The notes: generated by a model from the sequence alone, not told the origin. 22,680 bases of DNA from 2-01-FULL-39-33 sp964361645 (GCA_964361645.1 CAYIBK010000016.1:1-22680), one strand, 5' to 3'; shown: positions 14,292-22,260, numbered from the stretch's first letter. Numbers and translations are program-made.

Positions 14292-14321
14292 CAAAAAGAC
14301 AGTTTTTAAACTGTCTTTTTG
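14292..14321. terminator. Terminator after rpmA
   Basis: A 14-bp self-complementary stem, CAAAAAGACAGTTT with AAACTGTCTTTTTG, has a nominal 2-nt loop, an A-run on one side and a T-run on the other. It follows rpmA and can act in both directions. The stretch 14322-14420 is AT-rich with no feature I can see. Confidence 0.85.
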
Positions 14322-14420
14322 AATACTCGATAATCTTTGAAATAAGATATTAAAAACTAACAAAAGTAATGTGGACAGGTAATCCATAAAATCATATAAT
14401 TAAATATTTAAAAATTTTAA

Positions 14421-14458
14421 TAAAAAAAGAGAGACCTCGGTGCGATGACCAAAGTCTC
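14421..14458 (-). terminator. Terminator of the GC-rich orphan gene
   Basis: On the minus strand GAGACTTTGGT pairs with ACCGAGGTCTC (11 bp, two G-U pairs) around a 6-nt loop and is followed by TCTTTTTTTA. Stem 14431-14458, T-run 14421-14430. It begins 44 bases past the stop codon at 14503. Confidence 0.85.
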
Positions 14459-14502
14459 AAGTGTAAAAATGTCCAACTGTCCAAGGCAAAAAGCCAAGGA
14501 TC

Positions 14503-15049
14503 CTACTTGCCGAGCTTCTCCACCCCCAGGAGAACGAAGCCGATATCGACGTTGTCACTCTCGTCCCAGTAGTGGCAGATGAGCCCGTAGTCGCGGAAGT
14601 AGCCAGCAATCGGACGGTCGCCGCCTGCGTCCAGGGTGTCAGACGCCATGTAGAGGAAATTCAGCGGTACGCGTTCGCCCGTGCGCTTGAAATGCGCGAG
14701 GATGAGTGCGAACTGGAGTTGAATCGAGCCGAAGTAGGTTGCGTGATCGCCTGGAAGCTCATAGCGCTTCTTGAGTTCGGCGCGGTGCTTTTCCATCGCT
14801 TTGAGTTTCTTGCCCGTGCTGTTTTCTGCTAGGCGAGGAACCCAGAACACCAGGCAATCGTCGGTGGGATCGTCGTTGAAATTCCATCCCTGGAGGTACT
14901 GGAGNNNNNNNNNNNNNNNNNNNNNNNNNNNNNNNNNNNNNNNNNNNNNNNNNNNNNNNNNNNNNNNNNNNNNNNNNNNNNNNNNNNNNNNNNNNNNNNN
15001 NNNNGAGGCAGTATTCCCAACCACTATGGCTAGGAAGAAGATGGGGCAT
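14503..15049 (-). CDS. GC-rich orphan protein, interrupted by an assembly gap
   Basis: The gene is read on the minus strand and contains 100 N (14905-15004), so length, internal frame and protein middle are unknown. The readable C-terminal 133 or so residues start LQYLQGWNFNDDPTDD and include KKLKAMEKHRAELKKRYELPG, PLNFLYMASDTLDAGGDRPIAG, and end DIGFVLLGVEKLGK. I recognise no family. Local GC is about 57-68 % in sampled lines, against a roughly one-third background, and codons end in G/C, unlike every neighbour. Start choice is open. ATG 15049 (MPHLLPSHSGWEYC) sits 6 bases after the leader hairpin, while GTG 15024 is the start in the frame that continues across exactly 100 N. It has its own perfect promoter and strong terminator, so it is a self-contained unit, possibly acquired. 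Confidence 0.6.
14905..15004. other. Assembly gap (100 N)
   Basis: Exactly 100 N, the conventional filler for a gap of unknown size. It lies inside the GC-rich orphan gene, so any frame crossing it is artificial. The two flanks share high GC, which argues that they belong to the same gene, but scaffolding error cannot be excluded. Confidence 0.95.
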
Positions 15050-15055
15050 TCAGTG

Positions 15056-15112
15056 GTCCCAACTTTCTTTCTATCTAATTTAACTTAAATTAAACAAAAA
15101 GAAAGCCAGGAC
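15056..15112 (-). promoter_or_regulatory. Long leader hairpin of the GC-rich orphan gene
   Basis: In the minus-strand transcript GTCCTGGCTTTCTTT (15112-15098) pairs with AAAGAAAGTTGGGAC (15070-15056): 15 bp including three G-U pairs. The loop holds a second perfect stem (TAATTTAA 15076-15083 with TTAAATTA 15085-15092). The hairpin ends 6 bases before ATG 15049, where a ribosome site should be, so it could control translation. No Shine-Dalgarno is visible. Confidence 0.6.
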
Positions 15113-15149
15113 ACTAAACTTATTAATATGTTAATGAACTAATAATTAT

Positions 15150-15178
15150 ATTATACAGCATATAGCATAATTTGTCAA
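15150..15178 (-). promoter_or_regulatory. Perfect-consensus promoter of the GC-rich orphan gene
   Basis: Minus-strand TTGACA (15173-15178), 17 bp, TATAAT (15150-15155): a full sigma-70 consensus, the strongest promoter in the window. The expected start near 15143 gives a leader of about 95 nt. Confidence 0.85.
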
Positions 15179-15231
15179 ACGCACAACATAATCAGATATT
15201 AAATATGGTAAATAATTTATTTTTGATATTT

Positions 15232-16881
15232 TTACATTTTATTGCTTACTATTCTATTTAAACCAGCTTTTATCAGGCCTAAGAATAATGGGTGGGGATT
15301 AAGGGGCCGGGATTTAAATTCAGGATGAAATTGTGTTCCCACAAAAAAGGGATGGACACTTTCTGGCAATTCGATAATCTCCACTAGTTGATTATCAGGC
15401 GAAGTGCCAGAAAACATCAAACCGGCTTCTTCCAGCATATCCCGATAATCATTATTAAATTCATACCTATGGCGATGTCTTTCAGAAATTTCTAATTTAT
15501 CATATAAATTTGCCACCAAAGATCCGGTCTTTAATAAACAAGGATATTCCCCTAACCTCATAGTATTGCCGTATTGTTTTTTAGCCAATTTTTCGGCTTG
15601 CTCTCTCATAATATGAATAATGGGATTTTCAGTTTCCGGCCTTATTTCAGTGGTATGCGCTCCAGTCAAACCGCAGACATGACGAGCAAATTCAATAGAA
15701 GCCAATTGCATGCCATAACATAAACCCAAAAAAGGTATTTTATTTTCTCGGGCATATTTAATGGCCGCTATTTTGCCTTCAATACCGCGCGAACCAAAGC
15801 CTCCCGGCACCACCAAACAATCGTAATTCTTAAGCTCATCTATTTTTTCACTGTCGCTGTCGTAAATATCAGAATTTATCCAATGTATTTCGGGCTTCAA
15901 GCTGTTATGCCAAGAAGCGTATTTTAAGCTTTCAATCACCGAGATATAAACATCCGATAAAATAAAATCTCCGGTCTCAAAATATTTGCCTACAATGCCT
16001 ATCTTAATAATATTCTTAACGCTGTTTATTTTCTCCACTAGTCCTTGCCAATCATTTAAATCTATGGGATTAATCTCCAAACCTAATTTGGCCAATATTT
16101 TCTCGGATAAATTTTCTTTTTCAAAATTAATCGGTATCTCATAAATAAGATCCGCATCGGGAGCCGAGATTATTTCTTCTTTGTGGACATTGCAAAACAT
16201 GGCAATTTTTTCTTTTCTGGGATCATCAATGGGACGATCCGCCCGACACAAAATAAAATCAGGCTGAATGCCGGCTGAATTAAGCATTTTAGAAGCTGTT
16301 TGAGTGGGCTTGGTTTTCATTTCGCCAATTTTTGAAGGCACCGGCAAATAAGAAACTAAAACAAACAAAACATCGCCCGAGTGATTCAATTTCATCATTC
16401 TGGCCGCTTCTAAAAATAAAATGTTCTGATACTCGCCCACCGTGCCGCCAATTTCCACAATAGTTATATCAGCATCGGCAATTTGTGAAGCTCTTTTAAT
16501 TCGGCCAATTACCTCCATGGGTATGTGAGGCACCACTTCCACGCATTTTCCACCATAGCCCAAGTTTCTTTCCCTTTCAATAACCGAATAATAAACCCGC
16601 CCTGTGGTCATATAATTGTCACGATAAATATTGGTGTTTAAAAATCTTTCGTAATTACCAATATCTTGATCAGTCTCATCACCATCGCTGGTAACATAAA
16701 CTTCGCCGTGTTCTATTGGGTTCATGGTGCCAGCATCAACATTAATATAAGGATCAATTTTTACGGCCGTTACTTTAAGCCCTCTGGCTTGAAGTATGCG
16801 CCCTATAGAAGCGCTAGCGATGCCTTTGCCCACACCTGACATTACCCCACCGATGACAAAAATGAATTTTTCTTTGGGCAT
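15232..16881 (-). CDS. pyrG: CTP synthase
   Basis: Makes CTP from UTP, ATP and glutamine in the last step of de novo pyrimidine nucleotide synthesis. The 549 residues show the N-terminal synthase domain, with P-loop VMSGVGKG and the family GxxAxxIGRIL opening, and a class I glutamine amidotransferase domain with catalytic Cys388 (GLCYGMQLA), His519 and Glu521 (TQFHPEF). All catalytic positions and full length are present. It follows rplI, after a probable terminator. No clear terminator is visible between its stop and the orphan-gene promoter. Confidence 0.97.
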   Translation of the reverse strand: MPKEKFIFVIGGVMSGVGKGIASASIGRILQARGLKVTAVKIDPYINVDAGTMNPIEHGEVYVTSDGDETDQDIGNYERFLNTNIYRDNYMTTGRVYYSVIERERNLGYGGKCVEVVPHIPMEVIGRIKRASQIADADITIVEIGGTVGEYQNILFLEAARMMKLNHSGDVLFVLVSYLPVPSKIGEMKTKPTQTASKMLNSAGIQPDFILCRADRPIDDPRKEKIAMFCNVHKEEIISAPDADLIYEIPINFEKENLSEKILAKLGLEINPIDLNDWQGLVEKINSVKNIIKIGIVGKYFETGDFILSDVYISVIESLKYASWHNSLKPEIHWINSDIYDSDSEKIDELKNYDCLVVPGGFGSRGIEGKIAAIKYARENKIPFLGLCYGMQLASIEFARHVCGLTGAHTTEIRPETENPIIHIMREQAEKLAKKQYGNTMRLGEYPCLLKTGSLVANLYDKLEISERHRHRYEFNNDYRDMLEEAGLMFSGTSPDNQLVEIIELPESVHPFFVGTQFHPEFKSRPLNPHPLFLGLIKAGLNRIVSNKM

Positions 16882-16903
16882 AAAAATTGATAAATTAAAA
16901 AAT

Positions 16904-16932
16904 AAAAAATGGGGCTAAATCCCCTATTTTAA
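16904..16932 (-). terminator. Probable terminator between rplI and pyrG
   Basis: On the minus strand AAAATAGGGG faces CCCCATTTTTT across a 6-nt loop: GGGG/CCCC plus AAAA/TTTT, with a 2x2 mismatch. It ends in a T-run. It lies just after rplI and could attenuate transcription into pyrG. Confidence 0.65.
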
Positions 16933-16955
16933 AAACAAAATTTTATAGTACTTAG

Positions 16956-17396
16956 CTACTCATGAACTACAACAGTTATTTCGGCTTCCAAACCATGATT
17001 TAAAACAATAAAAACAGAATGATCACCCAACTCTTTTATCGGCTTCACTAAATTAATTTGCTTCTTTTCAATATTAATTCCTCTTTCCTTGAGCTTGTCG
17101 GCTATCATAGAACTGGAAATTGAAGAATATAATTTTCCGTCGCCGCTGCATTTGCCCTTTAATTCCAAAATTATGCCTTGTAACTTCTTGGCATTTTGCT
17201 GAGCCAAAATTAAATCTTGCTCTGCTCTTTTAACAGCCTCTGCTTTGTGTTTCTTAAGCTTACTTATATTCTCGGCTGTGGCTGGTTTAGCTATTTTTTG
17301 AGGAATTAGAAAATTAAGAGCATGGCCATCAGCCACTTCCTTGATATCGCCGATATCCCCTAGTCCCTTAATTTTCTTAAGCAAGATAACTTTCAT
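16956..17396 (-). CDS. rplI: 50S ribosomal protein bL9
   Basis: 146-residue L9, a two-domain 23S rRNA-binding protein. The N-terminal domain MKVILLKKIKGLGDIGDIKEVADGHALNFLIPQ is the family signature, followed by the long connecting helix (about 40-75) and the C-terminal domain (about 80-146, with GKLYSSISSSMIADKL). Length is normal. Presence of bL9 is useful for placement, since some CPR groups (Microgenomates, as I recall) lack it. It has its own promoter and a weak terminator after it. Confidence 0.96.
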   Translation of the reverse strand: MKVILLKKIKGLGDIGDIKEVADGHALNFLIPQKIAKPATAENISKLKKHKAEAVKRAEQDLILAQQNAKKLQGIILELKGKCSGDGKLYSSISSSMIADKLKERGINIEKKQINLVKPIKELGDHSVFIVLNHGLEAEITVVVHE

Positions 17397-17430
17397 AATC
17401 TATTACAGCCATGGAATTAATTTTGCTTAT

Positions 17431-17460
17431 ATTATAACACCTGCTAATTAATTAACACAA
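17431..17460 (-). promoter_or_regulatory. Promoter for rplI
   Basis: Minus-strand TTGTGT (17455-17460), 18 bp, TATAAT (17431-17436), with the extended TGTTATAAT also seen before pilB and pilM. It lies 34 bases upstream of the rplI ATG. Confidence 0.65.
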
Positions 17461-17467
17461 ATAGCCT

Positions 17468-18754
17468 TTACTCGCCCCTTATTAGGCTTATAGCTTTATC
17501 TAGTTGCGGATCTTTATAGGTATTATAATCATCTTCAGTCATTTCCACCAAAACATCTGGCGTAATGCCATCACCCTCAATGGAATTGCCCTTGGGCGTA
17601 AACCATTTGGCCACTGTTAACTTAATAGATGAACCATCCTTTAAGTTGATTAGTTGTTGGACTGAACCCTTGCCAAATGTCTGAGTGCCTAAAATAGTCG
17701 CCTTACCTAAATCCTGAAGAGCTCCGGCGACAATTTCCGAGCCCGAAGCACTGCCATCATTAACTAATACCACTGTTTTAAACCTGGCTAAATTAGCTGA
17801 TTTATTAGACCGATGGAGCACTTCTTCTCCATTTCTGACTTTTTCTTTAACCACCACTTCACCATCAACCCACTCGCCTGAAACATCAATAGCTGCTTGC
17901 AAATAACCTCCTGGGTTGTAACGCATATCTAAAATTATTCCAGAGATATTTGGCCTTTTTAATATTTCCAGAACCGCATCATTAAATAACGGCACAGTCT
18001 CGGAATTAAATTGCCTGATTTTAATATAAGCAATATTATTATCCTTTATTTCAAATTCCACACTTTTAACTTTTATAGCCTCTCTAATTATAGAAATTTT
18101 CTTGGGTTCTTTAAGACCATCGCGATAAATTGTCAAAACAACTTCTGTGCCACTTTTGCCACGAATCAGACTAACCGCCTTATTTAAACTCATGTCTTCA
18201 GTTTTATTGCCATCAATTTCTAAAATAAGATCTTTGGGTCGAAGTCCGGCTTTCAAGGCGGGCGAATTATCCAGTGGAGCTATAACAGTTAAAATATTAT
18301 TTCTCATGCCTATTTCTGTGCCAATACCTTCAAATTTACCATCCAATTCTTCATTGAAACCGTTGGTATTTTCTGGGGTAAAAAAAATTGAGTGGGGATC
18401 GCCCAAAGAAGCTACGATACCCGAGAGAGCTCCATAAAAAAGTTGTGTGTCTGGGATATTACTATCGTATGATTCCTGCTTAACAATATTCCAGACATCC
18501 CAAAATAAATTAAAATCAACATCCTTTTTAAGATAATCAGGTATGGCTCCGTCTTTATCTTTAACTATACCCAAAGACGTGGTAGTAGCATTAGGATTTA
18601 AGCCCCTTATTATTTCTTTGCCTTTTTGAATAGAAACATTGCCACCCAAAAGCAAACCCAAAGCAAAAGCCACGATAACAAAAATAAAAGAAAGCCAAAA
18701 TGGCACACTCTTCACTTGAATTCTATTTATGAGCGGCATTTTAAAATTTATCAT
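17468..18754 (-). CDS. S41-family carboxyl-terminal processing protease (CtpA type)
   Basis: Membrane-anchored serine protease acting outside the cytoplasmic membrane on protein C-termini. The 428 residues have an N-terminal anchor helix (about 18-38), a helical region, a PDZ domain (about 140-215, with FEGIGTEIG and SPALKAGLRPKDLILEIDG), and the S41 catalytic core. The nucleophile is Ser337 in NDGSASGSEIVAGALQD and the general base Lys362 in TFGKGSVQ. The 25-residue spacing equals that of Prc/CtpA. It ends with the SIEGDGITPDV pattern. ATG 18754 has no clear Shine-Dalgarno; Met6 is a possible alternative. Its substrate in this cell is unknown. Confidence 0.94.
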   Translation of the reverse strand: MINFKMPLINRIQVKSVPFWLSFIFVIVAFALGLLLGGNVSIQKGKEIIRGLNPNATTTSLGIVKDKDGAIPDYLKKDVDFNLFWDVWNIVKQESYDSNIPDTQLFYGALSGIVASLGDPHSIFFTPENTNGFNEELDGKFEGIGTEIGMRNNILTVIAPLDNSPALKAGLRPKDLILEIDGNKTEDMSLNKAVSLIRGKSGTEVVLTIYRDGLKEPKKISIIREAIKVKSVEFEIKDNNIAYIKIRQFNSETVPLFNDAVLEILKRPNISGIILDMRYNPGGYLQAAIDVSGEWVDGEVVVKEKVRNGEEVLHRSNKSANLARFKTVVLVNDGSASGSEIVAGALQDLGKATILGTQTFGKGSVQQLINLKDGSSIKLTVAKWFTPKGNSIEGDGITPDVLVEMTEDDYNTYKDPQLDKAISLIRGE

Positions 18755-18848
18755 GGAATATTGGTGTTATTTTATATTACATATATTACATAATTGTATC
18801 AGAAAATTAGCAACAAAACAAAAACATAATAATATAGAAAGAATGGAG

Positions 18849-18877
18849 GTATCATCATATTATAATAATTTTGTCAA
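18849..18877 (-). promoter_or_regulatory. Possible promoter for the S41 protease
   Basis: Minus-strand TTGACA (18872-18877), 17 bp, TGATAC (18849-18854), giving a leader of about 90 nt. The same bases read on the plus strand give TTGTCA (18871-18876), so the divergent murA leader may start here too. Confidence 0.45.
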
Positions 18878-18925
18878 CTATTAAAATATCGTAAAATATG
18901 TAATAATATATCCAAAATGAATTTG

Positions 18926-18947
18926 ACTGCTGTCTTAAGACAGCAGT
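18926..18947. promoter_or_regulatory. 22-bp perfect palindrome upstream of murA
   Basis: The two halves ACTGCTGTCTT and AAGACAGCAGT are exact complements with no spacer. It could be a dimeric regulator site or the first hairpin of the murA leader (9-bp stem, TTAA loop). It lies between divergent S41 and murA genes. Confidence 0.6.
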
Positions 18948-18971
18948 ATCTGGGCAAATTAAAATGATCAG

Positions 18972-18996
18972 TGTCGGCTCCGCCGACAATATTTTT
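18972..18996 (+). terminator. Terminator-like hairpin in the murA leader
   Basis: TGTCGGC (18972-18978) pairs with GCCGACA (18982-18988) around TCC and is followed by ATATTTTTT. There is no plus-strand gene upstream, so it would end a short leader RNA or small RNA, or act as an attenuator for murA. Downstream at 19004-19033 a further hairpin pairs CTGGCCT with AGGCCAG and ATACC with GGTAT around AGA. Confidence 0.6.
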
Positions 18997-19003
18997 TCTC
19001 ATA

Positions 19004-19033
19004 CTGGCCTTCATACCAGAGGTATTAGGCCAG
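19004..19033 (+). promoter_or_regulatory. Third hairpin in the murA leader
   Basis: CTGGCCT (19004-19010) with AGGCCAG (19027-19033), then ATACC (19013-19017) with GGTAT (19021-19025), loop AGA. This is a compact 12-bp bulged stem 34 bases before the murA ATG. Confidence 0.6.
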
Positions 19034-19067
19034 CAACATTATAAAAATACTAAAATCACCCGAAGGA

Positions 19068-20321
19068 ATGGAAAAATATAAAATAATCGGTAACCATCCA
19101 TTATCTGGAGAAATAAAAGTTTCTGGCGCTAAAAATGCTGCTCTTAAAATACTAGCAGCCTCTATTTTGTCTGACCAAATTTGCCAAGTTGAGAATATTC
19201 CGCAAATAGAAGACATTAAAAGAATGGCCGAAATTTTGGAAAGTTTGGGAGCTAAAATAACTTGGCAGGAGTCAAATTTAGAAATTGATCCTAGTGGCAT
19301 AAAAAAATCCACCCCCGATCAGCAACTGGTAAAAAAATTAAGATCATCAATAATGCTGGCTGGACCACTACTAGCTAGGTTTGGTGAAGTTACTATGAGC
19401 CATCCTGGCGGCTGTATAATTGGCAAAAGACCAATAGATTTATTCTTATCAGGACTTAGGGCGATGGGAGCAGAAATATTTGATCATGGAGAGTCTTTCA
19501 CCCTAAAAGCTAAAAAATTAAAAGGAGCTAAAATAGTCATGCCTAAAATTGCTGTTACCGCCACCGAAAGTTTAATGATGACTGCCTGTTTAGCCGAGGG
19601 TAAAACCACTATAATTAATGCGGCTATGGAACCAGAAATCCCAGCCCTGGCTGATTATCTAAACAAATGCGGAGCAAAAATAACGGGGGCTGGCACACCG
19701 CAAATAATAATTGAGGAGGTTGAAAAATTATCTGGTGGTAAATATGAACTTATACCAGATAGAATAGAAACTGGATCTTTTGTTATATTAGGATTAGCTA
19801 CTAATAGCAAAATAAAAATTACCAATTGCAATCCAAAACACTTGGAAACTGTTTTGGCTATTTTAAAAAATGCCGGCGCTAATTTAGAAATAGGGCCAGA
19901 TTATATAGCCACTAAAACCAGCCATCTACGCGCCACAGAAATACAAACCCATGAATATCCCGGATTCCCCACCGATTTACAAGCACCCTTTACAGTTTTA
20001 ATGACCCAAGCCGATGGCCGAAGCTTAATCCATGAAACTATCTTTGAAGGACGTCTTTTTTATACTGATAAGTTAAATACTATGGGAGCAGATATAATTA
20101 TGTGTGATCCACATCGAGTTATTGTCAGCGGAAAAACTAAACTTCATGGGAAAAAATTGGAAAGTCCTGATCTGCGAGCTGGCATGGCGTTAATTATAGC
20201 CGGCTTGTGTGCTGAAGGCGAAACCATAATAGATAATATCTATCAAATAGAACGAGGTTATGAGAATATAGTTTCTAGACTTAAAAATATCGGAGCTAAA
20301 ATAGAAAAAATAAACGAATAG
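19068..20321 (+). CDS. murA: UDP-N-acetylglucosamine 1-carboxyvinyltransferase MurA
   Basis: Catalyses the first committed step of peptidoglycan synthesis, transfer of enolpyruvate from PEP to UDP-GlcNAc, in the cytoplasm. The 417 residues match the EPSP-synthase-like fold. The N-terminal LSGEIKVSGAKNAALKILAA is the family signature, with Lys-Asn for substrate binding. The catalytic Cys116 lies in HPGGCIIGKRPIDL, so it should be fosfomycin-sensitive by family rules. FPTDLQAPF and the C-terminal IERGYENI motifs are present. AAGGA sits immediately before ATG 19068, too close for ideal use. The PEGA-domain gene begins 1 base after its stop, so the two are probably co-transcribed. Confidence 0.96.
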   Translation: MEKYKIIGNHPLSGEIKVSGAKNAALKILAASILSDQICQVENIPQIEDIKRMAEILESLGAKITWQESNLEIDPSGIKKSTPDQQLVKKLRSSIMLAGPLLARFGEVTMSHPGGCIIGKRPIDLFLSGLRAMGAEIFDHGESFTLKAKKLKGAKIVMPKIAVTATESLMMTACLAEGKTTIINAAMEPEIPALADYLNKCGAKITGAGTPQIIIEEVEKLSGGKYELIPDRIETGSFVILGLATNSKIKITNCNPKHLETVLAILKNAGANLEIGPDYIATKTSHLRATEIQTHEYPGFPTDLQAPFTVLMTQADGRSLIHETIFEGRLFYTDKLNTMGADIIMCDPHRVIVSGKTKLHGKKLESPDLRAGMALIIAGLCAEGETIIDNIYQIERGYENIVSRLKNIGAKIEKINE

Positions 20322-20322
20322 A

Positions 20323-21678
20323 ATGCAGGAGGTAAAAAGTAAATACCAAAATATAAAACTTGTCACTTCTAAAAATTTATTATTTAGAAGAATAATTTAT
20401 GTCTCTTTTATTATAATCTTTTTTATTGTTACTCCTATAATAATCCTCTACACGGAGGGGTATCGCTATAATTTTAAGCGTGGCAAAGTCCAAAAAACAG
20501 GCATCTTCATTATCAGCTCCATTCCTAAAAAAGCCGATATTTATTTGAATGGAAAAATGATTGAAGGAGATCAAACCCCAGCTAGAATAGAAAAACTTCT
20601 ACCGGCTGATTATGAAATTCAATTATCCCAAAAGGGCTATCATGATTGGACTAAAAAATTGCAAATATCGGAAAACTCAACCACTTTTGCCGAGGATATA
20701 ATATTATGGAAAAATAATTTACCCATTCAACTGTCAGAATATCAAATAATAGATTGGCTGGCATCCCCTGATAATAAAAAAATAGTTTTTGTAACTCAAG
20801 ACCGGAAAATTATTACTCTAGATCTAAACAACCAAGAATTCCATGATATTTATCAAGCTGGGGAGTATACTAACCCCAAAATACTAGAATGGTCTAATAC
20901 TGGAAAAAAAATATTAATAAAATCAGATGATAAATATTTAGTTCTTGATACTGAAAGATACTATATCAAGCCCACTATTATAAACGACAATAATTATAAA
21001 TCAGTCAAATGGAATTTAAAAAATGACAATACTCTCTATGCTTCCAATAATTTGGGAATTTGGAGAATTGATTTATTCACTAGAGAAACAAAATTGGTAT
21101 TTAATAAAGAAATATCTGATTTTATCATTACCAATGACATTATCTATTATTTTTACAAGGATATCGTCTATAAACAAAAACTTTCTGAAAATAACAATCC
21201 AGAAATTATTGATGGGATAAAATGCCAAGATTGCCTTTTTTTGAATTATAATTTCCCCCGATTAATCCTCTTAAATAAAGAATTACAGGAATTATTTATC
21301 ATCGATCCAAAGATGAAAAATAAAACCATTAAAAAAGAGGCTAAAAATATCTTTTGGTTAAATAAAAACACTTTTATTTTTTATAACAGTTGGGAGATAT
21401 GGATTTATGAACTTGATAAAAGAGAACCAGAACTAATTACTAGAATCGGAGCTGGTATTGATGAAGCTATTTGGCATCCAGAGGGACGACATATAATATT
21501 TACTAGTGAAAATAAAATAAAAATAATTGAATTGGATAATAGGGAGTTGAGAAATGTAATTGAATTATTTTCCGGCCTAAAAATAAACCATCTTACCATA
21601 AACGCTGATGGAAAAAATATTTATTTTAGCGCCATAATATCCGACCAAGAATATGTTATGGAGTTGAATATTAAATAA
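20323..21678 (+). CDS. Membrane-anchored PEGA-domain protein with a propeller-like region
   Basis: 451 residues. A transmembrane helix (about 25-43) follows a short cytoplasmic start. A PEGA domain spans about 60-125 (IFIISSIPKKADIYLNGKMI...TPARIEKLLPADYEIQLSQKGYHDW). The remainder is repeated short beta segments (KKIVFVTQDRKIITLDL, GKKILIKSDDKYLVLD, GRHIIFTSENKIKIIEL), typical of a WD40/TolB-like propeller. Such proteins sit on the outside of the membrane and probably bind wall or surface partners; the role is unknown. It follows murA by 1 base. The ATG at 20323 lies upstream of a full AGGAGG (20327-20332), and no in-frame ATG, GTG or TTG lies at a useful distance after it, so I keep 20323. 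Confidence 0.82.
   Translation: MQEVKSKYQNIKLVTSKNLLFRRIIYVSFIIIFFIVTPIIILYTEGYRYNFKRGKVQKTGIFIISSIPKKADIYLNGKMIEGDQTPARIEKLLPADYEIQLSQKGYHDWTKKLQISENSTTFAEDIILWKNNLPIQLSEYQIIDWLASPDNKKIVFVTQDRKIITLDLNNQEFHDIYQAGEYTNPKILEWSNTGKKILIKSDDKYLVLDTERYYIKPTIINDNNYKSVKWNLKNDNTLYASNNLGIWRIDLFTRETKLVFNKEISDFIITNDIIYYFYKDIVYKQKLSENNNPEIIDGIKCQDCLFLNYNFPRLILLNKELQELFIIDPKMKNKTIKKEAKNIFWLNKNTFIFYNSWEIWIYELDKREPELITRIGAGIDEAIWHPEGRHIIFTSENKIKIIELDNRELRNVIELFSGLKINHLTINADGKNIYFSAIISDQEYVMELNIK
20327..20332 (+). promoter_or_regulatory. Misplaced Shine-Dalgarno inside the start of the PEGA gene
   Basis: AGGAGG begins 2 bases after the annotated ATG rather than before it. No in-frame ATG/GTG/TTG follows within 15 bases. 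Either it is chance, a pause site, or a rare start codon downstream is used. Confidence 0.4.
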
Positions 21679-21735
21679 ATTTGTGTTATGGTATTTTTGC
21701 TATAAGATCTTTTTAAAAGAACCACCGAGGCTAAC

Positions 21736-21740
21736 AGGAG
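21736..21740 (+). promoter_or_regulatory. Ribosome binding site that sets the deaminase start
   Basis: AGGAG is followed by two in-frame ATG codons at 21742 (1 base away, unusable) and 21748 (7 bases away, ideal). The true start is therefore 21748. Confidence 0.8.
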
Positions 21741-21747
21741 AATGATA

Positions 21748-22254
21748 ATGGACAAGCCAGAAATACCCAATTGGGATCAGCTTTTTATGACCATGGTTTA
21801 TTTAGTGGCTACTAAAAGCAAGGATGAGAGCACTCATATCGGTGCAGTAGTTATTGGGCCAGACAAAGAAGTCAGATCTACCGGCTACAACAGTTTTCCT
21901 CGTGGGATAAATGATAATGTCCCAGAAAGACAACTTAGGCCCGAAAAATACTTTTGGTTTGAACATTCCGAGAGAAATGCTATTTTTAATGCCACTAGAT
22001 TTGGAGCATCCCTAAAGGATTGCATTATGTATACCAATGGCATTCCCTGTATGGATTGTGCCAGAGCCATTGTCCAGAGTGGTATTAAAGAAGTGGTGGT
22101 GGATAAATCATGGGATGATCAAAATCCAATAGAGTGGCAAGAACATGCCCAAAGGACTAAGCAGTTATTTGCCGAGGCTGAAGTGAAGCTCAGATTCTGG
22201 AACGGAGAATTAGTGCCCATAATTAAGTTTAACCGAGGAGAAATTATTGGTTAA
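21748..22254 (+). CDS. Deoxycytidylate (dCMP) deaminase family protein
   Basis: Zinc deaminase that converts dCMP to dUMP, feeding thymidylate synthesis. 168 residues from the ATG chosen by Shine-Dalgarno spacing. Zinc and catalytic residues are visible: His73-x-Glu75 in FEHSERNAI, and Cys101 with Cys104 in PCMDC, with THIGAVVIGPD upstream as in the family. The HSE form (rather than HAE) occurs in dCMP deaminase and ComEB-type proteins. Other related deaminases (such as guanine or tRNA-adenosine) are less likely by the THIGAV/PCxxC layout. It is probably a separate unit, 69 bases after the PEGA gene, ended by a strong hairpin. Confidence 0.88.
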   Translation: MDKPEIPNWDQLFMTMVYLVATKSKDESTHIGAVVIGPDKEVRSTGYNSFPRGINDNVPERQLRPEKYFWFEHSERNAIFNATRFGASLKDCIMYTNGIPCMDCARAIVQSGIKEVVVDKSWDDQNPIEWQEHAQRTKQLFAEAEVKLRFWNGELVPIIKFNRGEIIG

Positions 22255-22260
22255 ACACAA

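Noticed and set aside
14572..15088. Plus-strand open frames through the GC-rich region
   Set aside because: They are antisense to the frame with promoter, leader and terminator, cross or abut the N gap, and lack any promoter or ribosome site of their own. High GC makes spurious open frames common.
21742..21747. First of two ATG codons as deaminase start
   Set aside because: It is only 1 base from AGGAG; the second ATG has a 7-base spacing.
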